In this document: in pieces, positions 9,012 through 18,165 of the stretch | How positions within the stretch are numbered: the first letter of the stretch is position 1 | How the letters are laid out: each line of letters begins with the position of its first letter | Assembly: GCF_010692725.1 (NCBI RefSeq) | Contig: NZ_JAAFZB010000096.1 | Span: forward strand, 434,001 to 498,000 | Reading direction: 5' to 3' | Length of the DNA stretch: 64,000 nt | DNA from: Flavihumibacter soli | Lineage (GTDB): Bacteria; Bacteroidota; Bacteroidia; Sphingobacteriales; Sphingobacteriaceae | Notes under the pieces: generated by a model | The model's input: only the letters and a program-made list of their open reading frames with translations | Databases searched by the model: none | Told to the model about the DNA's origin: nothing | Translations under genes and position numbers: made by a program

Positions 9012-9275
9012 TTATTTTAATGAATCAGTAACATAAGGTAATAAACCGATGTGGCGGGCACGCTTGATAGCCTGGGCCACTTTACGCTGAAATTTCAGTG
9101 AAGTTCCGGTTAAGCGACGTGGTAAAACTTTACCCTGGTCGTTCACAAACTTTAATAAGAAGTTAGCGTCTTTGTAATCAATAAACTTGATACCGTTCTT
9201 TCTGAAACGGCAATATTTTTTACGGCTATCGTCCACCTTGGGAGCGGTAACGTACTGAATTGTATCTTTTGCCAT
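9012..9275 (-). CDS. rpsR: 30S ribosomal protein S18
   Basis: 87 aa with the family core [20 protein letters not shown], then [20 protein letters not shown] and the C-terminal [12 protein letters not shown]18 binds the S6 partner on the platform of the 30S subunit. Its ATG overlaps the rpsF stop by one base (TAATG), a translational-coupling arrangement. Confidence 0.98.
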   Translation of the reverse strand: MAKDTIQYVTAPKVDDSRKKYCRFRKNGIKFIDYKDANFLLKFVNDQGKVLPRRLTGTSLKFQRKVAQAIKRARHIGLLPYVTDSLK

Positions 9276-9640
9276 TATGCTACTCCCTCTGTTTTAGTTT
9301 CTTTCTTCTTGTTGAAAGCGCCGCTGCGTTTTTTCTCGCTGTAAGCCATTGCATGCTTATCTAAGGCAATTGTTAAGAAGCGCATCACACGTTCGTCACG
9401 TCTGTACTCAATCTCAATTTTGTTAATTAACTCACCCGGAGCGTTAAATGTAGTTAGGTGATAGTAACCGGTTGTTTTCTTTTCAATCGGATACGCTAGT
9501 TTTTTCAGACCCCAATTATCTTCATGGATAATTTCGGCTCCGTTATCGCTCATAAGCTTGCTAAATTTGGTGATAACCTCTTTAGCAGCTTCTTCTGATA
9601 ACAACGGGGTAAGAATGATCACTGTTTCGTACTGTTGCAT
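9275..9640 (-). CDS. rpsF: 30S ribosomal protein S6
   Basis: 121 aa. Typical S6 motifs are [39 protein letters not shown] and the [20 protein letters not shown] tail. First gene of the S6-S18-L9 operon, about 45 nt downstream of a consensus promoter. Confidence 0.98.
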   Translation of the reverse strand: MQQYETVIILTPLLSEEAAKEVITKFSKLMSDNGAEIIHEDNWGLKKLAYPIEKKTTGYYHLTTFNAPGELINKIEIEYRRDERVMRFLTIALDKHAMAYSEKKRSGAFNKKKETKTEGVA

Positions 9641-9685
9641 TGTGCTTTAATTATTTTTTAATAAATCCGCTTTTGTAGCGGAGCG

Positions 9686-9715
9686 CAAAAATAGGGATAT
9701 TTTTCTATTTATCAA
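9686..9715 (-). promoter_or_regulatory. Consensus Bacteroidota promoter for rpsF-rpsR-rplI
   Basis: On the minus strand, TTG (9713-9715), exactly 19 nt, then TATTTTTG (9686-9693). This is a complete match to TTG-N19-TAnnTTTG and puts the start site near 9680. The rest of 9641-10051 contains no convincing gene. Confidence 0.85.
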
Positions 9716-10051
9716 GGGATTTTGTAAAAGCTTGTTACTGCTTTGAGCATAAAGGCGGCTCCCTCTATTTGCTCAAGTCTTGCCTGCCAGCAACCCCCCC
9801 TGCCGAATAATTCAAATAGTCAAAAACCCTCCGGGGCCGGGGAATTCCGTCAAGTCCGAATAGTCCGTTTATCGGGTCAAGATAAAACCGGAATATTGAA
9901 ATACCGTCCGTATCATCCTATCCCAGAAAACATATTCCCAAGGAGAAATATTCAACTACAGTTTAATAATTACCAGTAAATTATTTATATTTTTAATACA
10001 GGATATCTTTATTCGAACAGGTTTATTCTTTCATTTAGAAAAATTGAAATT

Positions 10052-10399
10052 ATGAAACATGAAATTCTGATAGAAACTGCTGATGAGGGCACCGGCAACC
10101 TGGGCTTAACAATAGGAGCGGTTAATGCCGACGTCGTTGAAGTGAAAAGACTGCACCGGGTGACCTGGTCTATCGCTACCGATAAGGTCTATTCATTCAG
10201 GATCGAGCAAAAAAAAGATTCTGAGCAGATATTTTTTTTCTTTAGCAAACCATCCTCGAAGCATACTGACGACGGCACGAAAGCATGGGTCAGCGTAACC
10301 GCTAAAAAAGGCGCTGACTATAACTATTCAATTTGGTGGAGAGGGCAAAAGGATGGTAAGGAGTTTGAGTACGATCCGAAGATCTCTGTCAAGCCATAA
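10052..10399 (+). CDS. Small beta-rich protein of unknown function, copy 1 of a pair
   Basis: 115 aa, no signal peptide. It ends NYSIWWRGQKDGKEFEYDPK, and the next gene has the equivalent NYYISWQSAVGPREHDPKIS, so the two are paralogues. Alternating hydrophobic strands suggest an Ig-like or beta-sandwich fold. No catalytic motif. Spacing of 80 bp to the paralogue and the same strand suggest one unit. Confidence 0.6.
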   Translation: MKHEILIETADEGTGNLGLTIGAVNADVVEVKRLHRVTWSIATDKVYSFRIEQKKDSEQIFFFFSKPSSKHTDDGTKAWVSVTAKKGADYNYSIWWRGQKDGKEFEYDPKISVKP

Positions 10400-10479
10400 A
10401 TCGTCGAAGAGCTGATATCCATACCATCCTGGTTCAAAATAAGTTTGAACTACTATCACTTCACATTAAAATCGGAACT

Positions 10480-10932
10480 ATGTTAAAAATTAAAATTACG
10501 GATGGCGATCCGGCAACCGGGCTTTTAAAGTTTAAAGTGAATGGATGGCCAAGTAAAGAAGGTAATGGCCGGGCGAAAAAGAACGCTCCTGTACGATGGA
10601 CGTTCAAATCTGGCACCCGAGTTCTATCCATATTAGATATCAATATGAAAACAGGAAATGGTGCTCCGCCAAGCACTGATATATTTTCAGCGGATCCACC
10701 GACCCCCCAGACCGATGGCAGTTGGGCGGCAACAGTAAATCAGGGAGCCACTGTTGGTGAGGAATATAATTATTATATAAGTTGGCAAAGCGCCGTGGGC
10801 CCAAGAGAACACGATCCCAAAATCTCAGTCATGCCATCATCTAGTCCTTTTAAAAAATTGCTGATTGGGGTTTCCACTTTCGTTGGCATACTAGTAACTC
10901 TAAGGTTTTTGAACAAAAAGATAAAAAAATAG
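10480..10932 (+). CDS. Paralogue of the preceding protein with a C-terminal membrane anchor
   Basis: 150 aa. Residues 1-115 parallel the upstream protein (shared YN-Y-I-W and DPKISV-P near the end). Residues 122-145 form one TM helix (KLLIGVSTFVGILVTLRFL) followed by a lysine-rich tail, so the globular part would be tail-anchored. Function unknown; a soluble and an anchored version of one domain side by side is the informative feature. Confidence 0.6.
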   Translation: MLKIKITDGDPATGLLKFKVNGWPSKEGNGRAKKNAPVRWTFKSGTRVLSILDINMKTGNGAPPSTDIFSADPPTPQTDGSWAATVNQGATVGEEYNYYISWQSAVGPREHDPKISVMPSSSPFKKLLIGVSTFVGILVTLRFLNKKIKK

Positions 10933-11044
10933 TGCTGTAGCGAATTCCGAACACACCTACTGAAGCATGATGATTGCCCAGAAATGGGTTTTGAAATGAA
11001 ACCTCTACCTCATTAGTATATAAAAAAATTTATCCGCCATTAGC

Positions 11045-13108
11045 ATGGCTCACAAAAAGGTTTACTTCTTTCTTTATGCTTTTTTTTTGATGAGCATATC
11101 TACGGTTTTTGCACAGGAGCAGAAGATCGCAGACAGCCTCGCGCTTATCTATCAGCAAAAAAGCCTGACCGATTCAGCAAAATTAGACTTGCTGGGAAAT
11201 CTGTCTTTCAACGAACTCAGGGATTCAAAGAAAGGCCTAATGTATGCCGAAGAACTGATCAGGCTGGCTAAACAAAACGGGGACAGTAAATATTTACGTA
11301 CCGGGTATTTTCTGAAGGGTAATAAAAAAAGATCCCTTGGCAGGCTGGATGAAGCCCTGGAGGCTTACTTTAAGAGCGCCGAAATAGCCCGGGAGTCAAG
11401 ACACCTGAATGCGGAAGGCGAGTCGTACGGTGCCATTGCTGATATTTACTCCATTGGGAACAATCACAGCAATGCGATAACATATTATGATAAGGCAATC
11501 AATATTCTCCGTAAAACTAACGACTCAATCAGCCTGGCCTCCTATCTTCTAAATGCCGGGGATGAACTGCGCAAAACCGGGAAATATCGATCTTCCCTGA
11601 AGTATACACAAGAGGCAAAGCTTATTTTTGATACGGTCAACTACCGGAGCGGCCAGGCTTATAGCCTGGGTAATATGGGCATGGTATACGCCAATATGGG
11701 CCGCCATGACCGCGCTGAGCAATACATGAATGAAGGCATCCGCATCCTGGAGCAAATGCAGGATTACCATCCCATCTGTGATTACCTCATTTCCATGGCC
11801 GATGTGTACCTGAATAAGGGCGATTATCCTGCTGCCTTAAGCTACGCATCCAGAAGCCTGCACCTGGCAGAACAGTATGGCTTGAATGACCAGATTGGGA
11901 GTGCCAGCTTTAAATTATCGGAACTCTACGAAAAAACCGGTAACCGGGAGGAGGCCCTAAACTATTATAAAAAGCATATAGCCTACCGCGACAGCGTCAA
12001 CAACCTCAACAGCGTAAAGAAAATGGCTGATCTGCGCACCGACTATGAAGTTTCTCAAAAACAGGCAGAGGTGAATATGCTTAACAGGCAAAAACGAAAT
12101 GAGCGGTATTTAACTGTTTCACTGGGCATCATCCTTGGTTTAAGCATCATCATTCTGAGCATCCTAATAAGGAATAACCAAAATAAACAAAAAGCTTATA
12201 AGATCCTGAATTTACAAAAGCAGGAAACAGATGCGCAAAAAGCAAAGGCCGAAGAAGCTCTTAGCGAGTTGCAATTAACCCAGAAACAACTTATCCAGGC
12301 AGCAAAAATGGCCTCTCTGGGGGAACTGACAGCGGGCATAGCCCACGAAATACAGAACCCTTTAAATTTCGTGAATAACTTCGCGGAAGTAACTGTCGAG
12401 CTGCTCGGCGAATTGCGGGAAGGGGTAATGAATAAATTAACAGCCCCGGACAAAGCCGAAGCGGATGACATTATCAACAACCTGGCGGACAATCTTAAAA
12501 AAATAGGTAATCATGGTAAACGGGCAGATTCCATCATTAAAGGAATGCTGCAGCATTCAAGGTCAGGCACCGGCAAAAAAGAACTAACAGATATTAATGC
12601 TTTGGCTAATGAGTATCTGCGCTTAAGCTACCATGGATTAAGAGCTAAAGACAATAATTTTGACGCATCTTATACCACAGAATTCGACCAGAACATTGGT
12701 AAGGTGGAGATTCTGCCGCAGGATATCGGAAGAGTATTATTAAACCTGTACAATAATGCATTCTATGCTGTTGAAGAGAAGCGGAAGCAGGGAAACTGTG
12801 CTTACGAACCTCATATCTGCGTAAGGACCAAAAAAGTTGACAGTAAAATAGAGTTATCTGTTAAAGATAATGGCATGGGAATTCCTCAAAAGGTACTTGA
12901 TAAAATTTTTCAGCCTTTCTTCACCACCAAACCTGCCGGACTGGGAACGGGCCTCGGATTGTCGCTAAGTTATGACATCATAAAAGCACACGGCGGAGAA
13001 TTAAATGTGGAAACAAAGGAAGGCGAGTTTGCCGAGTTTACTATTCAGCTGCCGATCGGCGGAATAATGAGCAGGGAACAAAGAGCAAGGATAAAGGAGC
13101 AAGGATGA
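11045..13108 (+). CDS. TPR-repeat membrane sensor histidine kinase
   Basis: 687 aa. Signal peptide (ends VFAQ), then about six or seven tetratricopeptide repeats (residues about 55-330), one TM helix (about 357-378, LGIILGLSIIILSILI) and a coiled coil. The HisKA box is SLGELTAGIAHEIQNPLNF with the phospho-accepting His, and the HATPase boxes are NLYNNAFYAV, DNGMGIP and GTGLGLSLSYDI. Typical of Bacteroidota kinases that sense through periplasmic TPRs. No response regulator is adjacent, so it is an orphan. The last codons run into the low-complexity stretch after it. Confidence 0.93.
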   Translation: MAHKKVYFFLYAFFLMSISTVFAQEQKIADSLALIYQQKSLTDSAKLDLLGNLSFNELRDSKKGLMYAEELIRLAKQNGDSKYLRTGYFLKGNKKRSLGRLDEALEAYFKSAEIARESRHLNAEGESYGAIADIYSIGNNHSNAITYYDKAINILRKTNDSISLASYLLNAGDELRKTGKYRSSLKYTQEAKLIFDTVNYRSGQAYSLGNMGMVYANMGRHDRAEQYMNEGIRILEQMQDYHPICDYLISMADVYLNKGDYPAALSYASRSLHLAEQYGLNDQIGSASFKLSELYEKTGNREEALNYYKKHIAYRDSVNNLNSVKKMADLRTDYEVSQKQAEVNMLNRQKRNERYLTVSLGIILGLSIIILSILIRNNQNKQKAYKILNLQKQETDAQKAKAEEALSELQLTQKQLIQAAKMASLGELTAGIAHEIQNPLNFVNNFAEVTVELLGELREGVMNKLTAPDKAEADDIINNLADNLKKIGNHGKRADSIIKGMLQHSRSGTGKKELTDINALANEYLRLSYHGLRAKDNNFDASYTTEFDQNIGKVEILPQDIGRVLLNLYNNAFYAVEEKRKQGNCAYEPHICVRTKKVDSKIELSVKDNGMGIPQKVLDKIFQPFFTTKPAGLGTGLGLSLSYDIIKAHGGELNVETKEGEFAEFTIQLPIGGIMSREQRARIKEQG

Positions 13109-13276
13109 AGGATGAAGGATTAAAAATTAAGAATTACGAATTAAGAATTACGAATTAAGGATCTGGGATCGGGAGAAAGGATGAAGGGAGAAGGATGAAG
13201 GGTGAAGGATGAAGGATACATACTTCTACCTACTAATACTAGATACTAGATACTAGATACTAGATACTAGATACCA
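13105..13276 (+). repeat. Low-complexity tandem repeats
   Basis: Three kinds follow one another: GGATGAA(G) repeats, an ATTAAGAATTACGA repeat, and at 13240-13274 about five copies of the 7-mer ACTAGAT. This separates the kinase from the Uma2-family gene. No coding potential. Confidence 0.8.
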
Positions 13277-13280
13277 AGTA

Positions 13281-13892
13281 CTACCTGAAAACCTCATCAA
13301 GCCTCAGTTTAAAACCCGGCAATACAGAACTGCTCACCTCGTCTCCAAGGGTTAATAACTTTGTTGGCTGAAACCTGCCTTTGTCGAGAATATATCTAAA
13401 AAATGTTTTTTCTTCAGGATGTAATATCCAGTATTCCAAAACACCGGCTTCTTCATAAACTTCAAATTTATTCTTAAGCTCCTTTCTGCTATTGCCCGGA
13501 GAAAGTATCTCCACCACGATCTCGGGAGCGCCGATGCAACCTCTTACATCTAATTTGGATTTATCGCAAATCACACAGAGATCAGGCTGAACGACAGTGT
13601 ATATTTCTTTGTCTTCGAATGAATTCAGTGGCAAACGAACATCAAAAGGGGCAACGAATACTTCACAGGATTTTCTTCTAAGAAAATGGTGCATTTGATA
13701 ACTTAATTCCAGCAAGACCCGCTGATGTAGAGTAGCCGGCCCCGGGCTCATGCGAAAGACCTTGCCTCTAATCAACTCAAGCCGCTCATTAAACTCCCAT
13801 CTCAAATAATCAGCATAGGTATACGTACCTGAAAGATCAATATCCTCAAAGCTGTAAACTTTATCTTCTGACGTATACTCCTTCATTGGCAA
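13281..13892 (-). CDS. Uma2-family (DUF820) putative endonuclease
   Basis: 203 aa with the Uma2/PD-(D/E)XK-like layout. YADYLRWEFNERLELIRGKV carries the conserved Glu, VQPDLCVICDKSKLD is the central Asp motif, and PEIVVEILSPGNSRKELKNKFEVYEEAGVLEYWI contains the E-x-L and downstream Lys. The nuclease fold is known from family members, but the cellular role is not. The start could be the second Met at 13886. Single gene. Confidence 0.85.
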   Translation of the reverse strand: MPMKEYTSEDKVYSFEDIDLSGTYTYADYLRWEFNERLELIRGKVFRMSPGPATLHQRVLLELSYQMHHFLRRKSCEVFVAPFDVRLPLNSFEDKEIYTVVQPDLCVICDKSKLDVRGCIGAPEIVVEILSPGNSRKELKNKFEVYEEAGVLEYWILHPEEKTFFRYILDKGRFQPTKLLTLGDEVSSSVLPGFKLRLDEVFR

Positions 13893-14031
13893 AACCTACT
13901 AACAGGCTAAAAGACACTCATTTAATATACTAAAAATAATGGCAATTTAACTCCTTCTAATGATCAAAACTTTTGACTTCCTGTTGAAATTTTACAGTCT
14001 GTAACCAGTTAAAAGTCACAACTAAAAATAC

Positions 14032-14039
14032 TATTTTTG
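14032..14039 (+). promoter_or_regulatory. -7 promoter element of dnaX
   Basis: TATTTTTG matches TAnnTTTG and ends 6 nt before the ATG at 14046, implying a nearly leaderless dnaX mRNA. The -33 region (around 14010) lacks a clear TTG. Confidence 0.4.
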
Positions 14040-14045
14040 CCAGCA

Positions 14046-15878
14046 ATGGATAATTTTATAGTATCAGCACGCAAGTACCGCCCGGCAACCTTCCAAACCG
14101 TTGTAGGGCAGCAACATATTACCAATACGCTGAAAAATGCTATTAAAAACAACCAACTGGCCCAGGCTTTCTTATTCTGCGGCCCAAGAGGGGTTGGTAA
14201 AACCACCTGCGCGCGGATCCTGGCAAAGACCATTAACTGCGAGAACTTAAGCCCCCAGGCTGAAGCATGCGGCGTCTGCCATTCTTGCCAGAGTTTCCAG
14301 AACGGCAATTCTTTCAATATCCATGAACTTGATGCCGCGTCTAACAATTCCGTTGATGACATCCGCAGCCTGATTGAGCAGGTACGCATACCGCCGCAGG
14401 CCGGAAAATACAAGATCTATATTATCGATGAGGTTCATATGTTGTCGCAGGCTGCATTCAATGCCTTCCTGAAGACACTGGAAGAACCGCCCAACTATGC
14501 TATATTCATCCTGGCGACGACCGAAAAGCATAAAATACTACCGACCATCCTGTCCCGATGCCAGATCTTCGATTTTAACCGCATCAAGGTAGAAGATATG
14601 GCCGGACACCTCGCCGATATCGCGGGTAAAGAAAGTGTCAGCTTCGACTCAGATGGTCTGCACCTGATCGCTCAAAAGGCCGACGGTGGCTTAAGGGATG
14701 CGCTTTCGATGTTTGACCAGATCGTCAGCTTCTCAAATAAGAACGTTACCTACAGGTCGGTCATCGACAACCTGAACATACTCGATTACGACTATTATTT
14801 CAGGCTGACCGATTCGCTCCTTGCTGAAGAGGTAGCCGAGGCTCTTGTCATTTTTGATGAGATATTAAGCCACGGGTTTGATGGCAATCATTTTATCACC
14901 GGACTTGCTTCGCATTTCAGGAACCTGCTGGTCGGCAAAGACCCGGTGACCCTGAAGCTATTGGAAGTGAGCGAGGGTATCAGGCAGCGCTATCAGCAGC
15001 AGTCGCAGGAAACTTCAACGTCGTTTCTTATATCTGCGTTAAACATAGCAAACCAATGCGACCTTAATTACCGGACAAGTAAAAATCAGCGTCTGCAAGT
15101 CGAACTGGCACTGATCAAACTTTGCCATATCCAGTCGGCGCTTAACTTATCCCAGATGCCTGTTAACGGCAGCTCATCGCCGGAAGGCTTATTAAAAAAA
15201 AAAACTGATGCAGTAACTGCCGGAGCTCATTCGAGCAAACAAACACCTGCAACTCAGCCCGTTACTTACCAGGAGCCGGCAAAGCCTGCCCCGGCAGTAG
15301 CTGAACCGCAGCCAGTCCCGGTTCAAAAAGAGGAACCGCCTGTCACTGCGAAAGAACCAGCCAGTTCCCCGGCAGAAAAGCCAAAGGTCAGCATGCCCAA
15401 ACCGGGCTTAATGACTGGTACCTCGCTGATCCCAAACCTGAACGATCTGAGCGCCAGCTATTCAAAGAAGGAAGAGGAAAAGGTTGATTATGTCAGCGGC
15501 GACAGCAGGCAGGATTTCAATGCAGAAACGATGCTAAAGCTGTGGAACCAGTACGCCCAGAAGATCAAGCAGGATGGGAAGATTAACATTTTCACCCTGA
15601 TGACCGCCAATGCACCTACCCTGCTGCCCGATTATCAGATCGAACTGATCATTGAGAATAAGATCCAGGAGAATCAGCTCAGCAACGAAAAAATTGATCT
15701 GCTGAACTTCTTGCGGGTTGAACTTCAAAACTTCAGCGTGGATATCGTAACCAAGCAGATTGAACTGACCAATAAAAAACGATTGTACACCTCGGCCGAA
15801 AAATACCAGCATATGGTAGAAAAAAACCCCAGCCTTGAAGAATTCCGGCGGAGGTTTAACCTGGATCTTGATTATTAA
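14046..15878 (+). CDS. dnaX: DNA polymerase III subunit gamma/tau
   Basis: 610 aa. Clamp-loader AAA+ ATPase: Walker A GPRGVGKTT (about residues 46-54), four zinc-binding cysteines (C-x8-CGVCHSC), Walker B IIDEVHML and sensor LATTEKHKILPTILSRC. A proline- and lysine-rich linker (about 390-450) leads to the C-terminal tau region. I chose the ATG at 14046 (MDNFIVSARKYRP). The frame is open from a TTG three codons earlier, but that overlaps the -7 promoter box. The run GGCTTATTAAAAAAAAAAAC at about 15187 (ten A) could allow the ribosomal or transcriptional slippage that makes gamma in other bacteria; this is inference. Confidence 0.95.
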   Translation: MDNFIVSARKYRPATFQTVVGQQHITNTLKNAIKNNQLAQAFLFCGPRGVGKTTCARILAKTINCENLSPQAEACGVCHSCQSFQNGNSFNIHELDAASNNSVDDIRSLIEQVRIPPQAGKYKIYIIDEVHMLSQAAFNAFLKTLEEPPNYAIFILATTEKHKILPTILSRCQIFDFNRIKVEDMAGHLADIAGKESVSFDSDGLHLIAQKADGGLRDALSMFDQIVSFSNKNVTYRSVIDNLNILDYDYYFRLTDSLLAEEVAEALVIFDEILSHGFDGNHFITGLASHFRNLLVGKDPVTLKLLEVSEGIRQRYQQQSQETSTSFLISALNIANQCDLNYRTSKNQRLQVELALIKLCHIQSALNLSQMPVNGSSSPEGLLKKKTDAVTAGAHSSKQTPATQPVTYQEPAKPAPAVAEPQPVPVQKEEPPVTAKEPASSPAEKPKVSMPKPGLMTGTSLIPNLNDLSASYSKKEEEKVDYVSGDSRQDFNAETMLKLWNQYAQKIKQDGKINIFTLMTANAPTLLPDYQIELIIENKIQENQLSNEKIDLLNFLRVELQNFSVDIVTKQIELTNKKRLYTSAEKYQHMVEKNPSLEEFRRRFNLDLDY

Positions 15879-16047
15879 TAAACGGCTTTTCAGAAACCTT
15901 CGGCATCGGCCCCGTTAGCAATAAATGATTGACCTAATCAACCATCGTCATCCAGCCAGACAGGTTTAGCAGAAGCAAACAAGGGTGGAAACCAACATAT
16001 TACCGCCCGGCCCGTCTTAATGAATCTCGTCTTAAACAGCCTGTTGT

Positions 16048-16503
16048 TTACCTCATAAGATCACCGCTGTCCTTGTCCATATCATTTTTAGGATAGCCCT
16101 CTTCATCGAGATCATCACGGTCGTCTTCCGGAGTTTTTGACAGTTCCTCATCTACGGGGCTCACTTCCACAATACCACCATTATCTATGTGCATCCCGAG
16201 ATCTTCGAGTTCCTCGTCGATCAGTTCATCTTTTTGGTCATACTCATCAACTGCGGTCGGATTGGCTTCATCATAGTCTGAATTAATGTCGCCCCCGTTC
16301 TTAACCGCGGTTTTGTAGGGATCGGGATGGTCATATTCTTTATCCGCTGATACCACATCGTACTCAAAACTATTTTCTTCCTTATTATAAACCAGGTTGT
16401 GAATACCTGCCCCTGATTCCAGGTCTTCCCTTAATGTTTGGTCTCCGTCCTGCTCCTCGTTCTCATTATTAAGCCCGGGAAATTTACTTTGTTGTTTGCT
16501 CAT
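16048..16503 (-). CDS. Very acidic small protein of unknown function
   Basis: 151 aa, dominated by Asp/Glu (for example EEDGYPKND-like and ELSKTPEDDRDDLDEE stretches), with no signal peptide and low complexity, probably disordered. Similar short acidic proteins are frequent in Sphingobacteriaceae; no function is known to me. 15879-16047 contains nothing else. Confidence 0.55.
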   Translation of the reverse strand: MSKQQSKFPGLNNENEEQDGDQTLREDLESGAGIHNLVYNKEENSFEYDVVSADKEYDHPDPYKTAVKNGGDINSDYDEANPTAVDEYDQKDELIDEELEDLGMHIDNGGIVEVSPVDEELSKTPEDDRDDLDEEGYPKNDMDKDSGDLMR

Positions 16504-16623
16504 GACCTTCAGGTTAAATGGTGATATCTTATAAAACCGGCAGTGCGACTTTTAGTTTTCAGCCGCGGATCGTTTCAGTATTTTCTTAAGCAGATATGTA
16601 ATAATTAAACTAACGAATGGTAT

Positions 16624-16687
16624 AGGTCAGGTAGTACTCAGGTAAAGGTTAGTCCGCTAAATTAGTGGACTAACCTCTAGCAGACCT
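16624..16687. other. Nested inverted repeats in an intergenic region
   Basis: The outer arms AGGTC (16624) / GACCT (16683) enclose a 9-bp perfect stem, GGTTAGTCC (16647-16655) / GGACTAACC (16667-16675). It lies between the divergent acidic-protein gene and icd, so it could be an operator or an RNA structure in either leader. Nothing else is seen in 16504-16830 apart from a weak -7 box, TATCTTTG, at 16790. Confidence 0.45.
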
Positions 16688-16830
16688 AAACAAGTCCGCT
16701 GCCTGTTTCCGCCAGTAACTAATTTCTCTTCACGGGCGATTAAGTCTCAGCTTGTTACTGATTTAATCATCGCATAAATTCAAATTTTATATCTTTGGGG
16801 CTCAATTTTAATTAAAAAATTACAAGCCAT

Positions 16831-18069
16831 ATGTCAGCAGAAAAAATCAAAGTAGCCAATCCGGTTGTAGAGTTGGATGGGGATGAGATGACCCGTATCA
16901 TCTGGAAATTTATTAAAGACAAATTGATTTTTCCATACCTGGATTTGGACATTAAATATTTTGACCTGGGAATGGAGCACCGCGATGAGACCAATGACCA
17001 GGTAACGATTGATGCGGCAAACGCGATCAAAGAGCATGGCGTTGGAATCAAATGTGCCACTATTACTCCTGATGAGCAGCGTGTTGAGGAATTTGGCCTG
17101 AAGCAGATGTGGAAATCGCCTAACGGAACGATCCGGAATATACTGGACGGAACTGTTTTTCGCGAACCGATCGTTATGAGCAACGTACCGCGCCTGGTAC
17201 CTAACTGGACGGCTCCTATTTGTATCGGTCGTCATGCATTCGGCGATCAGTACCGTGCTACAGACTTCCTTACTAAAGGAAAAGGGAAATTAAAGATCAC
17301 CTTTACTCCTGAAGACGGCGGAGAAGAGCAATCATTTGAAGTTTATAACTTTAAAGGTGATGGTGTGGCCCTGGCGATGTATAATACCGACGAGAGTATC
17401 CGCGGTTTCGCTCATGCATGTTTCAATCAGGCTTTATTAAAAAAATGGCCTTTGTATCTTTCAACAAAGAATACCATCCTGAAAAAATACGATGGTCGCT
17501 TCAAAGACATTTTCGAAGAGATCTACCAGGCGGAATTCAAAGCTGAATTCGAAGCCAATGGTTTAACATACGAACACCGCCTGATCGACGATATGGTTGC
17601 ATCAGCTTTAAAATGGCATGGTAATTTTGTATGGGCCTGTAAAAACTACGATGGTGATGTTCAGTCGGATACGGTAGCTCAGGGCTTCGGCTCATTAGGT
17701 CTGATGACCTCTACCCTGGTTACTCCTGATGGCAAGACCATGGAAGCAGAAGCGGCTCATGGTACTGTAACCCGTCACTATCGTGATCACCAGGCTGGTA
17801 AGCCAACTTCGACAAATCCGATTGCTTCTATTTTCGCGTGGACACGCGGGCTGGAATTCCGCGGAATGCTGGATAACAACGAGGAACTAATCAATTTCTG
17901 CAAAACACTGGAGCAGGTTTGCGTTGAAACCGTTGAAAGCGGTAAAATGACGAAAGATCTTGCTGTGAACATCCATGGAAACAAAGTGAAGCATGGTGAA
18001 CACTACCTGTATACTGAAGAGTTTTTGGAAGCTATAGACACTAATCTGAAAGCTAAACTGGCTAAATAA
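16831..18069 (+). CDS. icd: NADP-dependent isocitrate dehydrogenase, eukaryotic-type
   Basis: 412 aa, the length of the homodimeric eukaryotic-like subfamily. Recognisable parts are [17 protein letters not shown] at the N-terminus, [20 protein letters not shown], the substrate Ser/Asn loop [18 protein letters not shown], the metal-binding [19 protein letters not shown] and the coenzyme region [15 protein letters not shown]. It converts isocitrate to 2-oxoglutarate with NADPH production in the citric acid cycle. Monocistronic, closed by a strong terminator. Confidence 0.97.
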   Translation: MSAEKIKVANPVVELDGDEMTRIIWKFIKDKLIFPYLDLDIKYFDLGMEHRDETNDQVTIDAANAIKEHGVGIKCATITPDEQRVEEFGLKQMWKSPNGTIRNILDGTVFREPIVMSNVPRLVPNWTAPICIGRHAFGDQYRATDFLTKGKGKLKITFTPEDGGEEQSFEVYNFKGDGVALAMYNTDESIRGFAHACFNQALLKKWPLYLSTKNTILKKYDGRFKDIFEEIYQAEFKAEFEANGLTYEHRLIDDMVASALKWHGNFVWACKNYDGDVQSDTVAQGFGSLGLMTSTLVTPDGKTMEAEAAHGTVTRHYRDHQAGKPTSTNPIASIFAWTRGLEFRGMLDNNEELINFCKTLEQVCVETVESGKMTKDLAVNIHGNKVKHGEHYLYTEEFLEAIDTNLKAKLAK

Positions 18070-18090
18070 GCCCAAAAGACAATTTCTTAA

Positions 18091-18119
18091 AACCGCCGGC
18101 AGTTCCGGCGGTTTTTTTG
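18091..18119 (+). terminator. Terminator of icd
   Basis: Perfect stem AACCGCCGG / CCGGCGGTT with a 4-nt loop, followed by TTTTTTT; 22 nt after the icd stop. Confidence 0.92.
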
Positions 18120-18165
18120 TTTCAGGGGATATTCATCAACGATCATAAATCAAAAAATTAAGGTC

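Noticed and set aside
9743-9979. A 78-residue open frame upstream of the gene at 10052
   Set aside because: No signal, motif or start context; probably chance in the gap behind the rpsF promoter.
13105-13276. CRISPR array
   Set aside because: Units of 7-14 bp directly adjacent without spacers, and no cas genes nearby.
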